Made by a program: the position numbers and the translations under genes. From positions 2,418,001 to 2,482,000 of the forward strand of contig NZ_JACHMS010000001.1 in the NCBI RefSeq assembly GCF_014205055.1: a stretch of 64,000 bases of DNA. The letters are read 5' to 3'. The notes under the pieces are model-generated. The model had not been told where the DNA came from. It ran no database searches and saw only the letters and a program-made list of their open reading frames with translations. This DNA comes from Streptomyces luteogriseus. GTDB taxonomy: Bacteria; Actinomycetota; Actinomycetes; Streptomycetales; Streptomycetaceae. Position 1 is the stretch's first letter. Each line of letters starts with the position of its first letter. Shown here piece after piece: positions 24,014 to 32,802 of the stretch.

Positions 24014-26146
24014 TCAGCCCCGCAGATCCACCAGCAGCGGAGGCGCGTGCTCGCCCTTGACGTCGGTCAGTGACAGCACCGCGTGCCCCGCCGGCACGGC
24101 GTGCGCCAGCTCGGAGGCGGACCAGCGCTCCCGCTCGACCTGCCGCACGGTCACCGCCCGCGCGGTCGGGGCCTTGCCGGTGATCACCCGGCGCAGCATG
24201 TGCACGGCCTTGCCGGCCGGGGTCTCCGCGATGATCTGCCGGTCGGTGACGTCACGGGCCTCGGTCCACTCCTTGCCCCACACCTCGGCGAAGTCCTGCC
24301 CGTCCCACGGCGTGAGTCCCGACAGCGCCATCCGGCAGCCGGTCGCGCCGAGCAGCGGTCCGCGCAGCGGCCGGGCCACGTCGTCCAGGGTGCGCAGGGT
24401 GAGCACGACCCCGGCGTTGCCGGACCGCAGCCGCTGGATGCCGCGCACGGCCTCGGGGGTCACCACCCCGGTCGCGTCGTCCAGCAGCAGGCAGGCGAAC
24501 AGCGACCGGTCCTCGCGTACGGCGACGCTGGCGGTGAACTGGGCGAGCACGAGGCGGGCCAGCATCTTGGAGGCGTCGGCGTGCCCGCGCTGGGGCAGGT
24601 CGATGCGCACCCGCACCGGGTGGTCGAGGGCCTTGAGCGTGAAGGGCCGGGTCTGCCCGGAGGTGTCGAAGAACCCGGCGAAGGCCGGCCGGTCGAGCAG
24701 CGCGACCCGATCGCCCAGCACCCCGCCGACGTCCCCGGGCTGGCCCATCTGCCGCTCCCGGGCGTCGAGCTCCCGCAGCAGCGACTCCTGCCCGGTCTCC
24801 TGGAGCCCCTGCCGCAGCGCGGCGAACGGTCCCGGCGCCCCGTCCAGCAGCTGCCGCAGCTCCGGTACGGAGGGGAAACGCCCGTGCACGGCCCGGAACG
24901 GCCCGAGCAGCTGGGCGAGGACGGTGGTGGAACGGCGGCTGTCACTGCCGGGGTGCGGGTCGGCGAGGTCCCCGACGAGCGCCTCGGCGAGCACGGCGGC
25001 GGCCTCGTCCGGGTCGGTGGTGCCGCCGTACAGGTCGAGGTCGTACTCGGAGTCCTGGTTCCCGATCCGTACGACCACGTCATAGGCGTCGGCCGGTCCG
25101 AGCCCGGCGCCGGCCGCCCCGACGACCACCACGGCGGCGCGCCCGGCGAGGGCGTGCAGGCAGAGTGACTCGGCGAGCGGACGGACAACGGTGCCGGTCT
25201 TCCCGGATCCGGCGGGGCCGACGGCGACGAGCGAGGTGCCGAGCAGGTCGGGCCCGAGGGCGAGGCCCGTGCCGCGGTAGGCGTACGGGTTGCGGGCGTC
25301 GTCCACGGTGGTCCCGAGGCGCACCTGCCCGGTGACGAGGTCGTGCCGGGCGAGCCGGGCGGGCAGATCGCGCTCCCCGGAGGGGTGCAGGCAGGCGGCG
25401 GCGCCGTCCTTGAGCACGGCTCCGCTGAAGGTGGCGAGGCTGTGCCGTCCGGTGCGCACGCCCTGCCAGGCACGGAGGATCCGGGCGTGGTCGACGTCCC
25501 GCATCAGCCCGGTGCGGGCCTCGGCGGCGAGACGCTCGGCGGCGTCGGCGGCCCCGGCGGCGCGCAGCTCGTTCCACTGGGCCGGGTCGTCCTCGGGCGT
25601 CGTACGGGTCTCCTGGGCCCGCGGCCGGCGGAACCGGGGGGTGACGAAGCGGCGCCACACCTCGCCCCAGCGGCCGAGCCGGGCCGCCCCGACCATGATC
25701 GCCAGAGCGACGAGCACCTCGTACCCCTGGTAGAGGATGAACGTCCCGGTCTCCCCGAGGTCGCTGTCGCCACCCCGCCAGGCGTCGGGGACGATCAGGT
25801 CGAACGGCACCCACCACCAGGTGCCGATGTAGCCGTTCTGCAGCAGCGACCAGATCAGCCATCCCACGAGGAAGGCGATCAGAGCCCCGCTCAGCAGTTG
25901 CCGGGCGGGGATCTCCTCGGGTTCCTCCGCGGGCCGCGGCCGGTGCCCGAACCGCCACACGCCCGGCGCGGCGTCGGGGCGCGGTGCCCGCAGCCAGGTG
26001 AGGAACGCCGACCCGTCCGGCATCGGCGGTGTCGCCGGCGCCCCTGGCGGCCGGGGAGGCATCGCAGGCACCTCCGGAGGTCCCGCCGGGCGCGGCACGG
26101 GACTCGCATGCGTACCCCGCGCGTCCCGGGTCCCGTCGCTGTCCAT
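24014..26146 (-). CDS. Membrane-anchored FtsK/TraG-like ATPase of unknown function
   Basis: This 710-residue protein has a proline-rich cytoplasmic N-terminus and two hydrophobic segments (LLSGALIAFLVGWLIWSLL and LYQGYEVLVALAIMVGAA) within the first 170 residues. A large ATPase domain follows, with Walker A GPAGSGKT (about residues 310-317) and a Walker B-like LFACLLLDDATG. The layout matches the coupling-protein/FtsK-like ATPases found as single chromosomal genes in Streptomyces. There are no conjugation genes nearby. The start is the ATG of MDSDGTRD, since AGGGGGCAAGGG precedes it; an ATG 12 codons upstream lacks a ribosome site. It lies between pucR and gabT but its role there is unknown. 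Confidence 0.8.
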   Translation of the reverse strand: MDSDGTRDARGTHASPVPRPAGPPEVPAMPPRPPGAPATPPMPDGSAFLTWLRAPRPDAAPGVWRFGHRPRPAEEPEEIPARQLLSGALIAFLVGWLIWSLLQNGYIGTWWWVPFDLIVPDAWRGGDSDLGETGTFILYQGYEVLVALAIMVGAARLGRWGEVWRRFVTPRFRRPRAQETRTTPEDDPAQWNELRAAGAADAAERLAAEARTGLMRDVDHARILRAWQGVRTGRHSLATFSGAVLKDGAAACLHPSGERDLPARLARHDLVTGQVRLGTTVDDARNPYAYRGTGLALGPDLLGTSLVAVGPAGSGKTGTVVRPLAESLCLHALAGRAAVVVVGAAGAGLGPADAYDVVVRIGNQDSEYDLDLYGGTTDPDEAAAVLAEALVGDLADPHPGSDSRRSTTVLAQLLGPFRAVHGRFPSVPELRQLLDGAPGPFAALRQGLQETGQESLLRELDARERQMGQPGDVGGVLGDRVALLDRPAFAGFFDTSGQTRPFTLKALDHPVRVRIDLPQRGHADASKMLARLVLAQFTASVAVREDRSLFACLLLDDATGVVTPEAVRGIQRLRSGNAGVVLTLRTLDDVARPLRGPLLGATGCRMALSGLTPWDGQDFAEVWGKEWTEARDVTDRQIIAETPAGKAVHMLRRVITGKAPTARAVTVRQVERERWSASELAHAVPAGHAVLSLTDVKGEHAPPLLVDLRG

Positions 26147-26396
26147 CGCCCTTGCCCCCTGACCAGCCGCTCCGTCCACCATCAGCGAGCCAATCTAACG
26201 CCCTCCCCTGGGGAGTTCACCGCTTACGCGGCCGGGGCGTGGGCATGGGGCCACGAGACGGCCATGTCCACCCCGGACAAGGCGCCCCGCCGACAACGCC
26301 CACATGGAGCATGCCCACCCCCCTTCCTCCGCCCTAGCCTGCGAGAAAAGAAGCCAAGCGTCGTACAGACCATCCGCACCACCCCAGGAGCCCCGC
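26147..26396. promoter_or_regulatory. Divergent intergenic region before gabT
   Basis: This 250-base region separates the leftward ATPase gene from gabT. I see no strong promoter hexamers or palindromes apart from the gabT ribosome site CAGGAG. The upstream frame that extends gabT by 31 codons lacks family similarity. Confidence 0.4.
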
Positions 26397-27731
26397 ATGA
26401 CCGCACTTCCGCAGGAGCGCCGCGTCGTCACCGCCATTCCCGGTCCGAAGTCGCAGGAGCTGCAGGCCCGCCGTACCGCCGCGGTCGCGCAGGGCGTGGG
26501 GTCCGTGCTGCCCGTGTTCACGGCGCGGGCGGGCGGCGGGATCATCGAGGACGTCGACGGCAACCGGCTGATCGACTTCGGGTCGGGCATCGCCGTGACG
26601 TCCGTGGGCGCCTCCGCCGAGGCCGTCGTACGGCGGGCGTCGGCGCAGCTCGCCGACTTCACCCACACCTGTTTCATGGTCACGCCCTACGAGGGGTACG
26701 TCGAGGTCGCCGAGGCGCTCGCCGAGCTGACCCCCGGTGACCACGCCAAGAAGAGCGCCCTGTTCAACTCCGGCGCCGAGGCCGTCGAGAACGCCGTGAA
26801 GATCGCCCGGGCGTACACGAAGCGGCAGGCCGTCGTCGTGTTCGACCACGGGTACCACGGGCGCACCAACCTGACGATGGCGCTGACCTCGAAGAACATG
26901 CCGTACAAGCAGGGCTTCGGCCCGTTCGCGCCCGAGGTGTACCGGGTGCCGGTGGCGTACGGCTACCGCTGGCCGACCGGTGCGGAGAACGCCGGCCCCG
27001 AGGCCGCCGCGCAGGCCATCGACCAGATCAGCAAGCAGGTCGGCGCGGAGAACGTCGCCGCGATCATCATCGAGCCGGTGCTCGGCGAAGGCGGCTTCAT
27101 CGAGCCGGCCAAGGGCTTCCTGCCGGCGATCAGCCAGTTCGCGAAGGACAACGGCATCGTCTTCGTCGCCGACGAGATCCAGTCCGGCTTCTGCCGTACG
27201 GGCCAGTGGTTCGCCTGCGAGGACGAGGGCATCGTCCCGGACCTCATCACGACGGCGAAGGGCATCGCGGGCGGTCTGCCGCTCGCGGCCGTCACCGGCC
27301 GCGCCGAGATCATGGACGCCGCGCACGCCGGTGGCCTGGGCGGCACCTACGGCGGCAACCCGGTCGCCTGCGCCGGTGCGCTCGGCTCGATCGAGACGAT
27401 GAAGGAGCTCGACCTCAACGCCAAGGCGAAGAACATCGAGGCGATCATGAAGGCCCGCCTCGGTGCCATGGCCGAGAAGTTCGACATCATCGGCGACGTC
27501 CGCGGCCGCGGCGCCATGATCGCCATCGAGCTGGTCAAGGACCGCGCCACCAAGGAGCCGAACCCGGAGGCGACCGGCGCGCTCGCCAAGGCGTGCCACG
27601 CCGAGGGCCTGCTGGTTCTGACCTGTGGCACCTACGGCAACGTGCTCCGCTTCCTGCCTCCGCTGGTCATCGGCGAGGACCTGCTGAACGAGGGCCTCGA
27701 CATCATCGAGCAGGCGTTCTCCCGTATCTGA
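26397..27731 (+). CDS. gabT: 4-aminobutyrate aminotransferase
   Basis: This 444-residue class-III PLP-dependent aminotransferase converts GABA and 2-oxoglutarate into succinate semialdehyde and glutamate. Visible family elements are the cofactor phosphate region FNSGAEAVENAVKIAR, HGYHGRT, the cofactor-binding VADEIQSGFCRTG, and the Schiff-base lysine in TTAKGIAGG (Lys288). The C-terminal half has the usual GGTYGGNPVAC and RGRGAMIAIELV. The start is the ATG seven bases after AGGAG. With the aldehyde dehydrogenases and the putrescine uptake operon in this window it would complete the route from putrescine to succinate. Confidence 0.95.
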   Translation: MTALPQERRVVTAIPGPKSQELQARRTAAVAQGVGSVLPVFTARAGGGIIEDVDGNRLIDFGSGIAVTSVGASAEAVVRRASAQLADFTHTCFMVTPYEGYVEVAEALAELTPGDHAKKSALFNSGAEAVENAVKIARAYTKRQAVVVFDHGYHGRTNLTMALTSKNMPYKQGFGPFAPEVYRVPVAYGYRWPTGAENAGPEAAAQAIDQISKQVGAENVAAIIIEPVLGEGGFIEPAKGFLPAISQFAKDNGIVFVADEIQSGFCRTGQWFACEDEGIVPDLITTAKGIAGGLPLAAVTGRAEIMDAAHAGGLGGTYGGNPVACAGALGSIETMKELDLNAKAKNIEAIMKARLGAMAEKFDIIGDVRGRGAMIAIELVKDRATKEPNPEATGALAKACHAEGLLVLTCGTYGNVLRFLPPLVIGEDLLNEGLDIIEQAFSRI

Positions 27732-27772
27732 GCCCGCGCAGCGCGCATCTGAGCCGGCCTCCGGGCAGGTGA

Positions 27773-27800
27773 GCCGCCCCGGTTCCGCTACCGGGGCGGC
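27773..27800. terminator. Hairpin terminator after gabT
   Basis: A perfect 10-bp stem (GCCGCCCCGG with CCGGGGCGGC) around an 8-base loop starts 42 bases after the gabT stop. Confidence 0.8.
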
Positions 27801-28070
27801 GAGCGGCAGAGCGTGTGAAGAAGGTGTGCGAGGTGGATGACAGGGGGCCCCGCGGCCTGTCCTGCGCCCCGGCCCTGTCGTAGGTTCTACCCAGATGAGA
27901 GATACACCCCGCCCACAGGGGACTGTGGGTGACATCAGGCCGAGGCCTCCCCAGCTTCGACCTGGTCGTGCCCTCGCGCACACAACCGGAGCCTGAGGCT
28001 CTGGATCTCCTCACCGATCGGACGGTCGCCCGCCCCAAACCCCCCGGGGCGCGCGACGTTCCGGTCCGGA
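27801..28070. other. Non-coding gap between convergent genes
   Basis: About 270 bases lie between the gabT terminator and the next hairpin. Open frames here are proline/arginine-rich, lack ribosome sites and run into the antisense of the next gene. I see no gene or RNA motif. Confidence 0.5.
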
Positions 28071-28111
28071 CGGCCGCCCCGGAACCACCCCCCCCTGTTC
28101 CGGGGCGGCCG
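28071..28111. terminator. Long hairpin terminator of the acyltransferase-fusion gene
   Basis: A perfect 15-bp stem (CGGCCGCCCCGGAAC with GTTCCGGGGCGGCCG) closes an 11-base C-rich loop, 22 bases beyond the stop of the leftward gene. Confidence 0.85.
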
Positions 28112-28133
28112 ACCTCCCTCTCCGCCCCTTCCG

Positions 28134-30044
28134 TCAGACCGGCCTCTCCGCCGGTGCGGGTTCCGGGCGATGAATTCCCCGCGGGCGGTAGCCCAGCGCG
28201 TCGGCCACGCCGACGACGTCCGCGAGCAGCCAGACGATGGCGAGCCACATCTCCGTGCCCTGCAGGCCGGGTTCGCGGCCCGGCCCGGAGCCGTCGGCGG
28301 TGGGGCCAAAGGCGAACCCTCCACCCGGGGTCCACCGGCCCAGGGCCGCCGTGAGCTGGGACGCCGCCCAGGAGCGGGCCTCTTCCGAGCGATGCGTGGT
28401 CTGCCGTGCGCAGAGCCACAAGGGGTGGATCACGTCCAGGACGTTGCAGGCGTTCTCGCGGCCGGGTGCGAAGTGGCGGGGGTCGCGGGCGTGATCCAGG
28501 ACCGTGTCGACGACACGCTCCGGGTACGGCACGGGCAGGCCGAACTGGGCGAAGGAACCGCGGGTGAGCCGGTAGTGGCCGTTGACCATCTGCAGGCGTC
28601 CGGCCTCCCGGGTGGGTGAGCCCCACATCCCGGTCCACGGGTCGGCGTGGGTGTGCAACCACCCGAACAGCGCCTCCAGCGCGCCCGGCGCGGCCGCTTC
28701 GCCTCCGGCGCGCAGGTTCCAGTGCGCGGCGGTGGCCCAGGAGTCGACCCACGCCCCGGCGTGCCAGGCGCGGTCGGTCCAGGGCAGTTCGCCGAGGTGC
28801 CGGACCAGCCGGCCGGCCGTGGTGGTCCGCACCGCGTGGACCGGGTGGGGGAAGGAACTGCCGAGCAGGTCGAGCGCGTAGCCGACGCACAGCACGTGAT
28901 AGGCCGGGGCGCCGTCCGGCACCCCGGCGGGGCCCGGGAGCGGCGCCGTGGCGCCGTACTCGGGGATCAGGCCGGTGGCGGGGTCCTGCAACGCCCTGAG
29001 CCGCTCCATGTGTTCGGGGGCGGGCAGATGCGGCGGTACGTCCCCGAGGAGCAGGTCGGCGATCTCGACGGCGTCGCAGTGAGCCCGGACGGTCGGCTCG
29101 GTTCCGGGCCGGTCGGCGTAGCGGCCGGTGTCCGGGCGCCAGGAGCGGTCCAGCAGCTCGGTCGCCTGCTCCCGAGCGGCTGCGGCGAAGGCCCGGAGCT
29201 CCTCGACGAGCGCTTCGGGGCGGGCCTGGCCCCGTCGTTCCTGCGCGGCATCGGGGCCGGACGGGCCCCGTCGCTCCCCCACCACCTCGACGCCAGACAG
29301 ACCCCGCCGCTCCCCCACCACCTCGACGCCAGACAGACCCCGCCGCTCCCCCGCCACCTCGACGCCAGACAGACCCCGCCGCTCCCCCACCACCTCGACG
29401 CCAGACAGACCCCGCCGCTCCCCCGCCACCTCGACGCCAGCCGGACGCTTCGCTCCGTGCGGCTCGCGGGGCTCGCGCCGGTCGCGGAGGCGGCGCGCCG
29501 GGTTGCCCGCCGCCACCGACCACGCGGGCAGGTCCTTCGTGACGACCGCCCCCGCGCCGATGACACAGTGGTCGCCGATGGTGACACCGTCCACGACGAC
29601 CACGTGCGAGCCGATCCACACGTCGTCACCGACCGTGATCCCCCGGCTGGTGACCGGCTGCCGATGGACCGGAAGGTCGGGCGCGGAGCCGTGGTTGAAG
29701 CCGAGCAGCGAGCTGTGCGCGCCGATGCGCACCCCGTCCCCGAGGGTCACGGTCCCGCGCACCACCGTGAAGGGGTTGACGGTGCAGTCGGCGCCCGTGC
29801 GTATGGTGTCGGTGACGTAGGCGTGGGCCGCGATGTACGAGCGGTCACCCAAGTGCAGGACGTCCGGGTGCACGGCGGCCGTCTCCGCCACGAAGCAGTC
29901 CTCACCCAGGCGCACTTCCCCGGGCCCGCCGAGCAGCCGCTTCTGCCGCTCCTCTTGCGCCGCGCGCTGCCCGTCGGAGGCCTGCCCGGCGAACAGCCAG
30001 GGACAGTGGTCGAAGAGGCTGTCGTCGTCGGACGGCTGATTCAC
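28134..30044 (-). CDS. Hexapeptide-repeat acyltransferase fused through a repeat linker to an alpha/alpha-toroid-like domain
   Basis: This 636-residue protein has three parts. Residues about 45-195 are a left-handed beta-helix acyltransferase of the maltose/nodulation O-acetyltransferase type (GVRIGAHSSLLGFNHG, ITVGDDVWIGSHVVVVDGV, then CVIGAGAVVTKDLPAWSVAAGNPAR). Residues about 202-262 are five near-identical 12-residue repeats (GVEVxGERRGLS). The rest is helical, with repeated W- and H-rich segments (DRAWHAGAWVDSWATAAHWNL, NVLDVIHPLWLC) that look like a terpene-cyclase/glycosidase-type helical toroid; I do not recognise the precise family. It could acylate a sugar or polyol. The GTG start has GGGAGG six bases upstream. 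It diverges from the PAP2 gene. Confidence 0.8.
   Translation of the reverse strand: MNQPSDDDSLFDHCPWLFAGQASDGQRAAQEERQKRLLGGPGEVRLGEDCFVAETAAVHPDVLHLGDRSYIAAHAYVTDTIRTGADCTVNPFTVVRGTVTLGDGVRIGAHSSLLGFNHGSAPDLPVHRQPVTSRGITVGDDVWIGSHVVVVDGVTIGDHCVIGAGAVVTKDLPAWSVAAGNPARRLRDRREPREPHGAKRPAGVEVAGERRGLSGVEVVGERRGLSGVEVAGERRGLSGVEVVGERRGLSGVEVVGERRGPSGPDAAQERRGQARPEALVEELRAFAAAAREQATELLDRSWRPDTGRYADRPGTEPTVRAHCDAVEIADLLLGDVPPHLPAPEHMERLRALQDPATGLIPEYGATAPLPGPAGVPDGAPAYHVLCVGYALDLLGSSFPHPVHAVRTTTAGRLVRHLGELPWTDRAWHAGAWVDSWATAAHWNLRAGGEAAAPGALEALFGWLHTHADPWTGMWGSPTREAGRLQMVNGHYRLTRGSFAQFGLPVPYPERVVDTVLDHARDPRHFAPGRENACNVLDVIHPLWLCARQTTHRSEEARSWAASQLTAALGRWTPGGGFAFGPTADGSGPGREPGLQGTEMWLAIVWLLADVVGVADALGYRPRGIHRPEPAPAERPV
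29260..29439. repeat. Five tandem 36-bp repeats inside the acyltransferase-fusion gene
   Basis: Five contiguous units of exactly 36 bp start at 29260, 29296, 29332, 29368 and 29404. The middle copies are almost identical at DNA level, differing mainly by A/G in the Val/Ala codon, while the first unit is diverged at its start. Each unit keeps the reading frame and encodes 12 residues. There are no spacers, so it is not a CRISPR array; near-identity points to recent expansion by slippage or unequal crossing-over. Confidence 0.95.
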
Positions 30045-30100
30045 GTGATCCTCCCGAGGGAACGCGAGCGGGTGTTCGTGCTCGTGCCAAGCTGTGCCCC

Positions 30101-30763
30101 ATGCCGATCTCCGCGAACCGGGAACGCGCCACGCTCCGGGGCCCGGTCGTCCTTCTGCTCGCCCTTCCGGCCCTCCTGTTCGCCCTGATCACCTGGCAGG
30201 TCGCCGCCGACGGCCCGCTCGTCCGGCTCGACGAGCGACTCAGCCGCGTCCTGGTGAACCCGGACCGCTGCTCCGAACTCCTCGCCGACCTGGGCAACAT
30301 CCCGGTCGCGGTCCCGGTCCTCGCGGTCGCGCTCGGATACGTCGCCGTACGCCACCGCCGCGCCGGCGCGGACCGCTGGTGGCTGCCGGTCGCCGCGGCG
30401 GCCCTGCTCATGGCCCTGGTCCCGGCGCTGGTCGTGCCGCTGAAGGAACTCACGGCCCGCCCGGGAACCCCGGCCGTGCCACCCGGCACCGGCTACTACC
30501 CCTCGGGCCACACCGCCACGGCCGTCGTCGCTTACGGCTCCGCGACCCTGCTCCTGCTTCCCTGGCTCCGCACGGCCCTGGCCCGCCGCGCCCTGATCAC
30601 CCTCTGCGCCGCCCTGGTCCTCGGCGCGAGCTACGGCTTGGTCCGCCGTGGCTACCACTGGCCGCTGGACGTGGTGGGCAGTTGGTGTCTGTGCGCGGTG
30701 CTGCTCGGGTCGCTGTGGCTGTTCCTCCGGCGGACGACGGCGCCGGAGGGTCGGTCGCGCTAG
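30101..30763 (+). CDS. PAP2-superfamily membrane phosphatase
   Basis: This 220-residue integral membrane protein has about five or six helices. The three phosphatase motifs are in order: KELTARP, YPSGHT and SYGLVRRGYHWPLDVVGS, with the catalytic histidines on the outer face. Family members dephosphorylate lipid phosphates such as undecaprenyl pyrophosphate or phosphatidic acid. It is divergent from the acyltransferase-fusion gene with only 56 bases between starts, and its 3' end is three bases from the convergent next gene. The substrate is not predictable. Confidence 0.92.
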   Translation: MPISANRERATLRGPVVLLLALPALLFALITWQVAADGPLVRLDERLSRVLVNPDRCSELLADLGNIPVAVPVLAVALGYVAVRHRRAGADRWWLPVAAAALLMALVPALVVPLKELTARPGTPAVPPGTGYYPSGHTATAVVAYGSATLLLLPWLRTALARRALITLCAALVLGASYGLVRRGYHWPLDVVGSWCLCAVLLGSLWLFLRRTTAPEGRSR

Positions 30764-30766
30764 GTC

Positions 30767-31222
30767 CTAGTCGTGGTTCTCCGTCGCCAGGCCCGCCGCC
30801 GCCTCGTGCATCGCCAGTTCCAGCAGGGCCGGGTCCGTCAGCATGCCCGAGCCGTCCGGGGGGACCAGCCAGCGGACGCCACCGGGTGAGGAGCGGCCCG
30901 GGTACGGCACGACGATCCAGGTGCCGGCGCCCGCCGTGCGGATTCCCGTGCCGAGCCAGCGGGCGGCGGTGCCCGGCGGCACGAAGAACCCCATGCGGGC
31001 GTCACCGAAGTCGACGAGGACGGGGCCTGGCCGGTCGAGGACGCGGGTGAGCACGTCGAGTGTGGCGTACCCGAGTGCGCCGGGCAGGATGAGCACGTCC
31101 CAGGCGCTGCCGGCCGGCAGCAGCGCGACGCCGAGCGGGTTGCGCTCCCACTCCCAGCGGCAGGCCTCGGGATCGGGTGCGACGGATGCGAGCCACTCGA
31201 CCGCCGTCTTCGCACCGGTCAT
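30767..31222 (-). CDS. Conserved hypothetical protein, possibly primase-polymerase-N-terminal-like
   Basis: This 151-residue soluble protein has the segments CRWEWERNPLGVALLPAGSAWD, PGPVLVDFGDARMGFFVPPG and WIVVPYPGRSSPGGVRWLVPP. The pattern loosely resembles the N-terminal half of actinobacterial bifunctional DNA primase/polymerase-like proteins, but the catalytic acidic residues cannot be placed with confidence. The start is the ATG of MTGAKTAVEW, with AGGGGG eight bases upstream; an in-frame GTG 11 codons earlier has none. It follows the amine oxidase gene in the same direction by about 140 bases and may be the last gene of that operon. Confidence 0.7.
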   Translation of the reverse strand: MTGAKTAVEWLASVAPDPEACRWEWERNPLGVALLPAGSAWDVLILPGALGYATLDVLTRVLDRPGPVLVDFGDARMGFFVPPGTAARWLGTGIRTAGAGTWIVVPYPGRSSPGGVRWLVPPDGSGMLTDPALLELAMHEAAAGLATENHD

Positions 31223-31363
31223 CGGAAAGACCCCCTTCTCTCTCACGAACCTCACGGACGCGCGGGGCGTCCGGAGGGCATCACGAGGGAGAAGGGGGTG
31301 TCCCCCCGGCCATTACGCGGGTTCCGGCACCTCATTGGAGTGAACCGGATCACACCCGGTCGA

Positions 31364-32782
31364 TCAGCTGTCGAATCCCAGCCCCAAGCGGTCCATCGTG
31401 CGCAGCCACAGATTGCGGCGGCCGCCCTGGGCGTCCGCGCGGGCCAGGGACCACTTGGTGAGGGCGATGCCCGTCCAGGCGAAGGGCTCCGGCGGGAACG
31501 GCAGGGGCTTCTTGCGGACCATTTCCAGCTCCGTGCGCTCGGTGCGTTCACCGGACAGCAGGTCCAGCATCACCTCGGCGCCGAAGCGGGTGGCGCCGAC
31601 CCCGAGGCCGGTGTACCCGGCCGCGTACGCCACCTTGCTCTGGTGGGCGGTGCCGAAGAACGCCGAGAAGCGGGAGCAGGTGTCGATCGCGCCGCCCCAG
31701 GCGTGGCTGAAGCGGACGCCCTCCAACTGCGGGAAGCAGGTGAAGAAGTGCCCGGCGAGCTTGGCATAGGTCTCGGGCCGGTCGTCGTACTCGGCGCGGA
31801 CGCGGCCGCCGTAGGGGTAGATCGCGTCGTAGCCGCCCCACAGGATGCGGTTGTCGGCGGACAGCCGGAAGTAGTGGAACTGGTTGGCGCTGTCGCCGAG
31901 GCCCTGGCGGTTCTTCCAGCCGATCGAGTCGAGCTGCTCGGCCGTGAGCGGCTCGGTCATCAGGGCGTAGTCGTAGACCGGGACGGTGTACGAGCGGACG
32001 CGTCTGACCAGGTTCGGGAAGATGTTGGTGCCGAGGGCGACCCGGCGGGCGCGGATCCGGCCATAGGGAGTGCGTACGGCCATGCCGGGACCGTACGGCT
32101 TCAGGGTGAGGGCGGGGGTGTTCTCGTAGACGCGCACGCCCAGTTCCACGCACGCCCGCTTCAGGCCCCAGGCGAGCTTCGCCGGATTCAGCATGGCGAC
32201 GCCCCTGCGGTCCCACAGGCCCGCCTGGAAGGTGGGTGAGTTCACCTGTTCCCGCACGGCGTCGGCGTCCAGGAACTCGACACCGTCGGCCAGGCCCCGG
32301 CGGGACATCTCCTCGTGCCACTCGCGCAGTTCGCGCGCCTGGTAGGGCTCGGTGGCGACGTCGATCTCGCCGGTGCGCTCGAAGTCGCAGTCGATGGAGT
32401 AGCGGGCGAGGGCCGCCTCGATCTCGTCGAGGTTGCTCTCGCCCATCCGCTGGAGCGTGTGGATCTCGTCGGGCCAGCGGGTGAGGCCGTTGGGCAGGCC
32501 GTGGGTGAGGGAGGCGGCGCAGAATCCGCCGTTGCGGCCGGAGGCGGCCCAGCCCACCTCGCGGCCCTCCACCAGCACCACGTCCCGCCGCGGGTCGCGC
32601 TCCTTGGCGATCAGCGCCGTCCACAGTCCGCTGTAGCCGCCTCCGACGACCAGCAGGTCGCAGGTCTCAGAGGTGGTGAGGGCGGGCTCGGGACGGGGCC
32701 GGCCGGGGTCGTCCAGCCAGTACGGGACCGGCTGGACGTCGGAAAGCGAACGGGTCCACTGATTCATGGCGCTCGGGGCCAT
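31364..32782 (-). CDS. FAD-dependent amine oxidoreductase (gamma-glutamylputrescine oxidase-like)
   Basis: This 472-residue DAO-family flavoenzyme has the N-terminal FAD-binding Rossmann motif LLVVGGGYSGLWTALIAKE. The GREVGWAASGRNGGF segment is characteristic of PuuB-type oxidases, and the C-terminal part has YAAGYTGLGVGATRFGAE. It is 21 bases downstream of the PotC permease in a putative polyamine uptake operon, so it probably oxidises putrescine or a gamma-glutamylated polyamine to the aldehyde, feeding the aldehyde dehydrogenase at the head of the operon. The ATG follows GGGAG by eight bases. Other amines such as sarcosine-like compounds are possible substrates in this family. Confidence 0.9.
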   Translation of the reverse strand: MAPSAMNQWTRSLSDVQPVPYWLDDPGRPRPEPALTTSETCDLLVVGGGYSGLWTALIAKERDPRRDVVLVEGREVGWAASGRNGGFCAASLTHGLPNGLTRWPDEIHTLQRMGESNLDEIEAALARYSIDCDFERTGEIDVATEPYQARELREWHEEMSRRGLADGVEFLDADAVREQVNSPTFQAGLWDRRGVAMLNPAKLAWGLKRACVELGVRVYENTPALTLKPYGPGMAVRTPYGRIRARRVALGTNIFPNLVRRVRSYTVPVYDYALMTEPLTAEQLDSIGWKNRQGLGDSANQFHYFRLSADNRILWGGYDAIYPYGGRVRAEYDDRPETYAKLAGHFFTCFPQLEGVRFSHAWGGAIDTCSRFSAFFGTAHQSKVAYAAGYTGLGVGATRFGAEVMLDLLSGERTERTELEMVRKKPLPFPPEPFAWTGIALTKWSLARADAQGGRRNLWLRTMDRLGLGFDS

Positions 32783-32802
32783 GATTTCAACTCCCTACGG
32801 GG

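Noticed and set aside
27929..28354. Rightward 141-codon open frame
   Set aside because: It has no ribosome site, runs through the terminator hairpin and then antisense to the acyltransferase fusion.
29260..29439. CRISPR array
   Set aside because: The 36-bp units are directly adjacent with no spacers and encode in-frame protein repeats.
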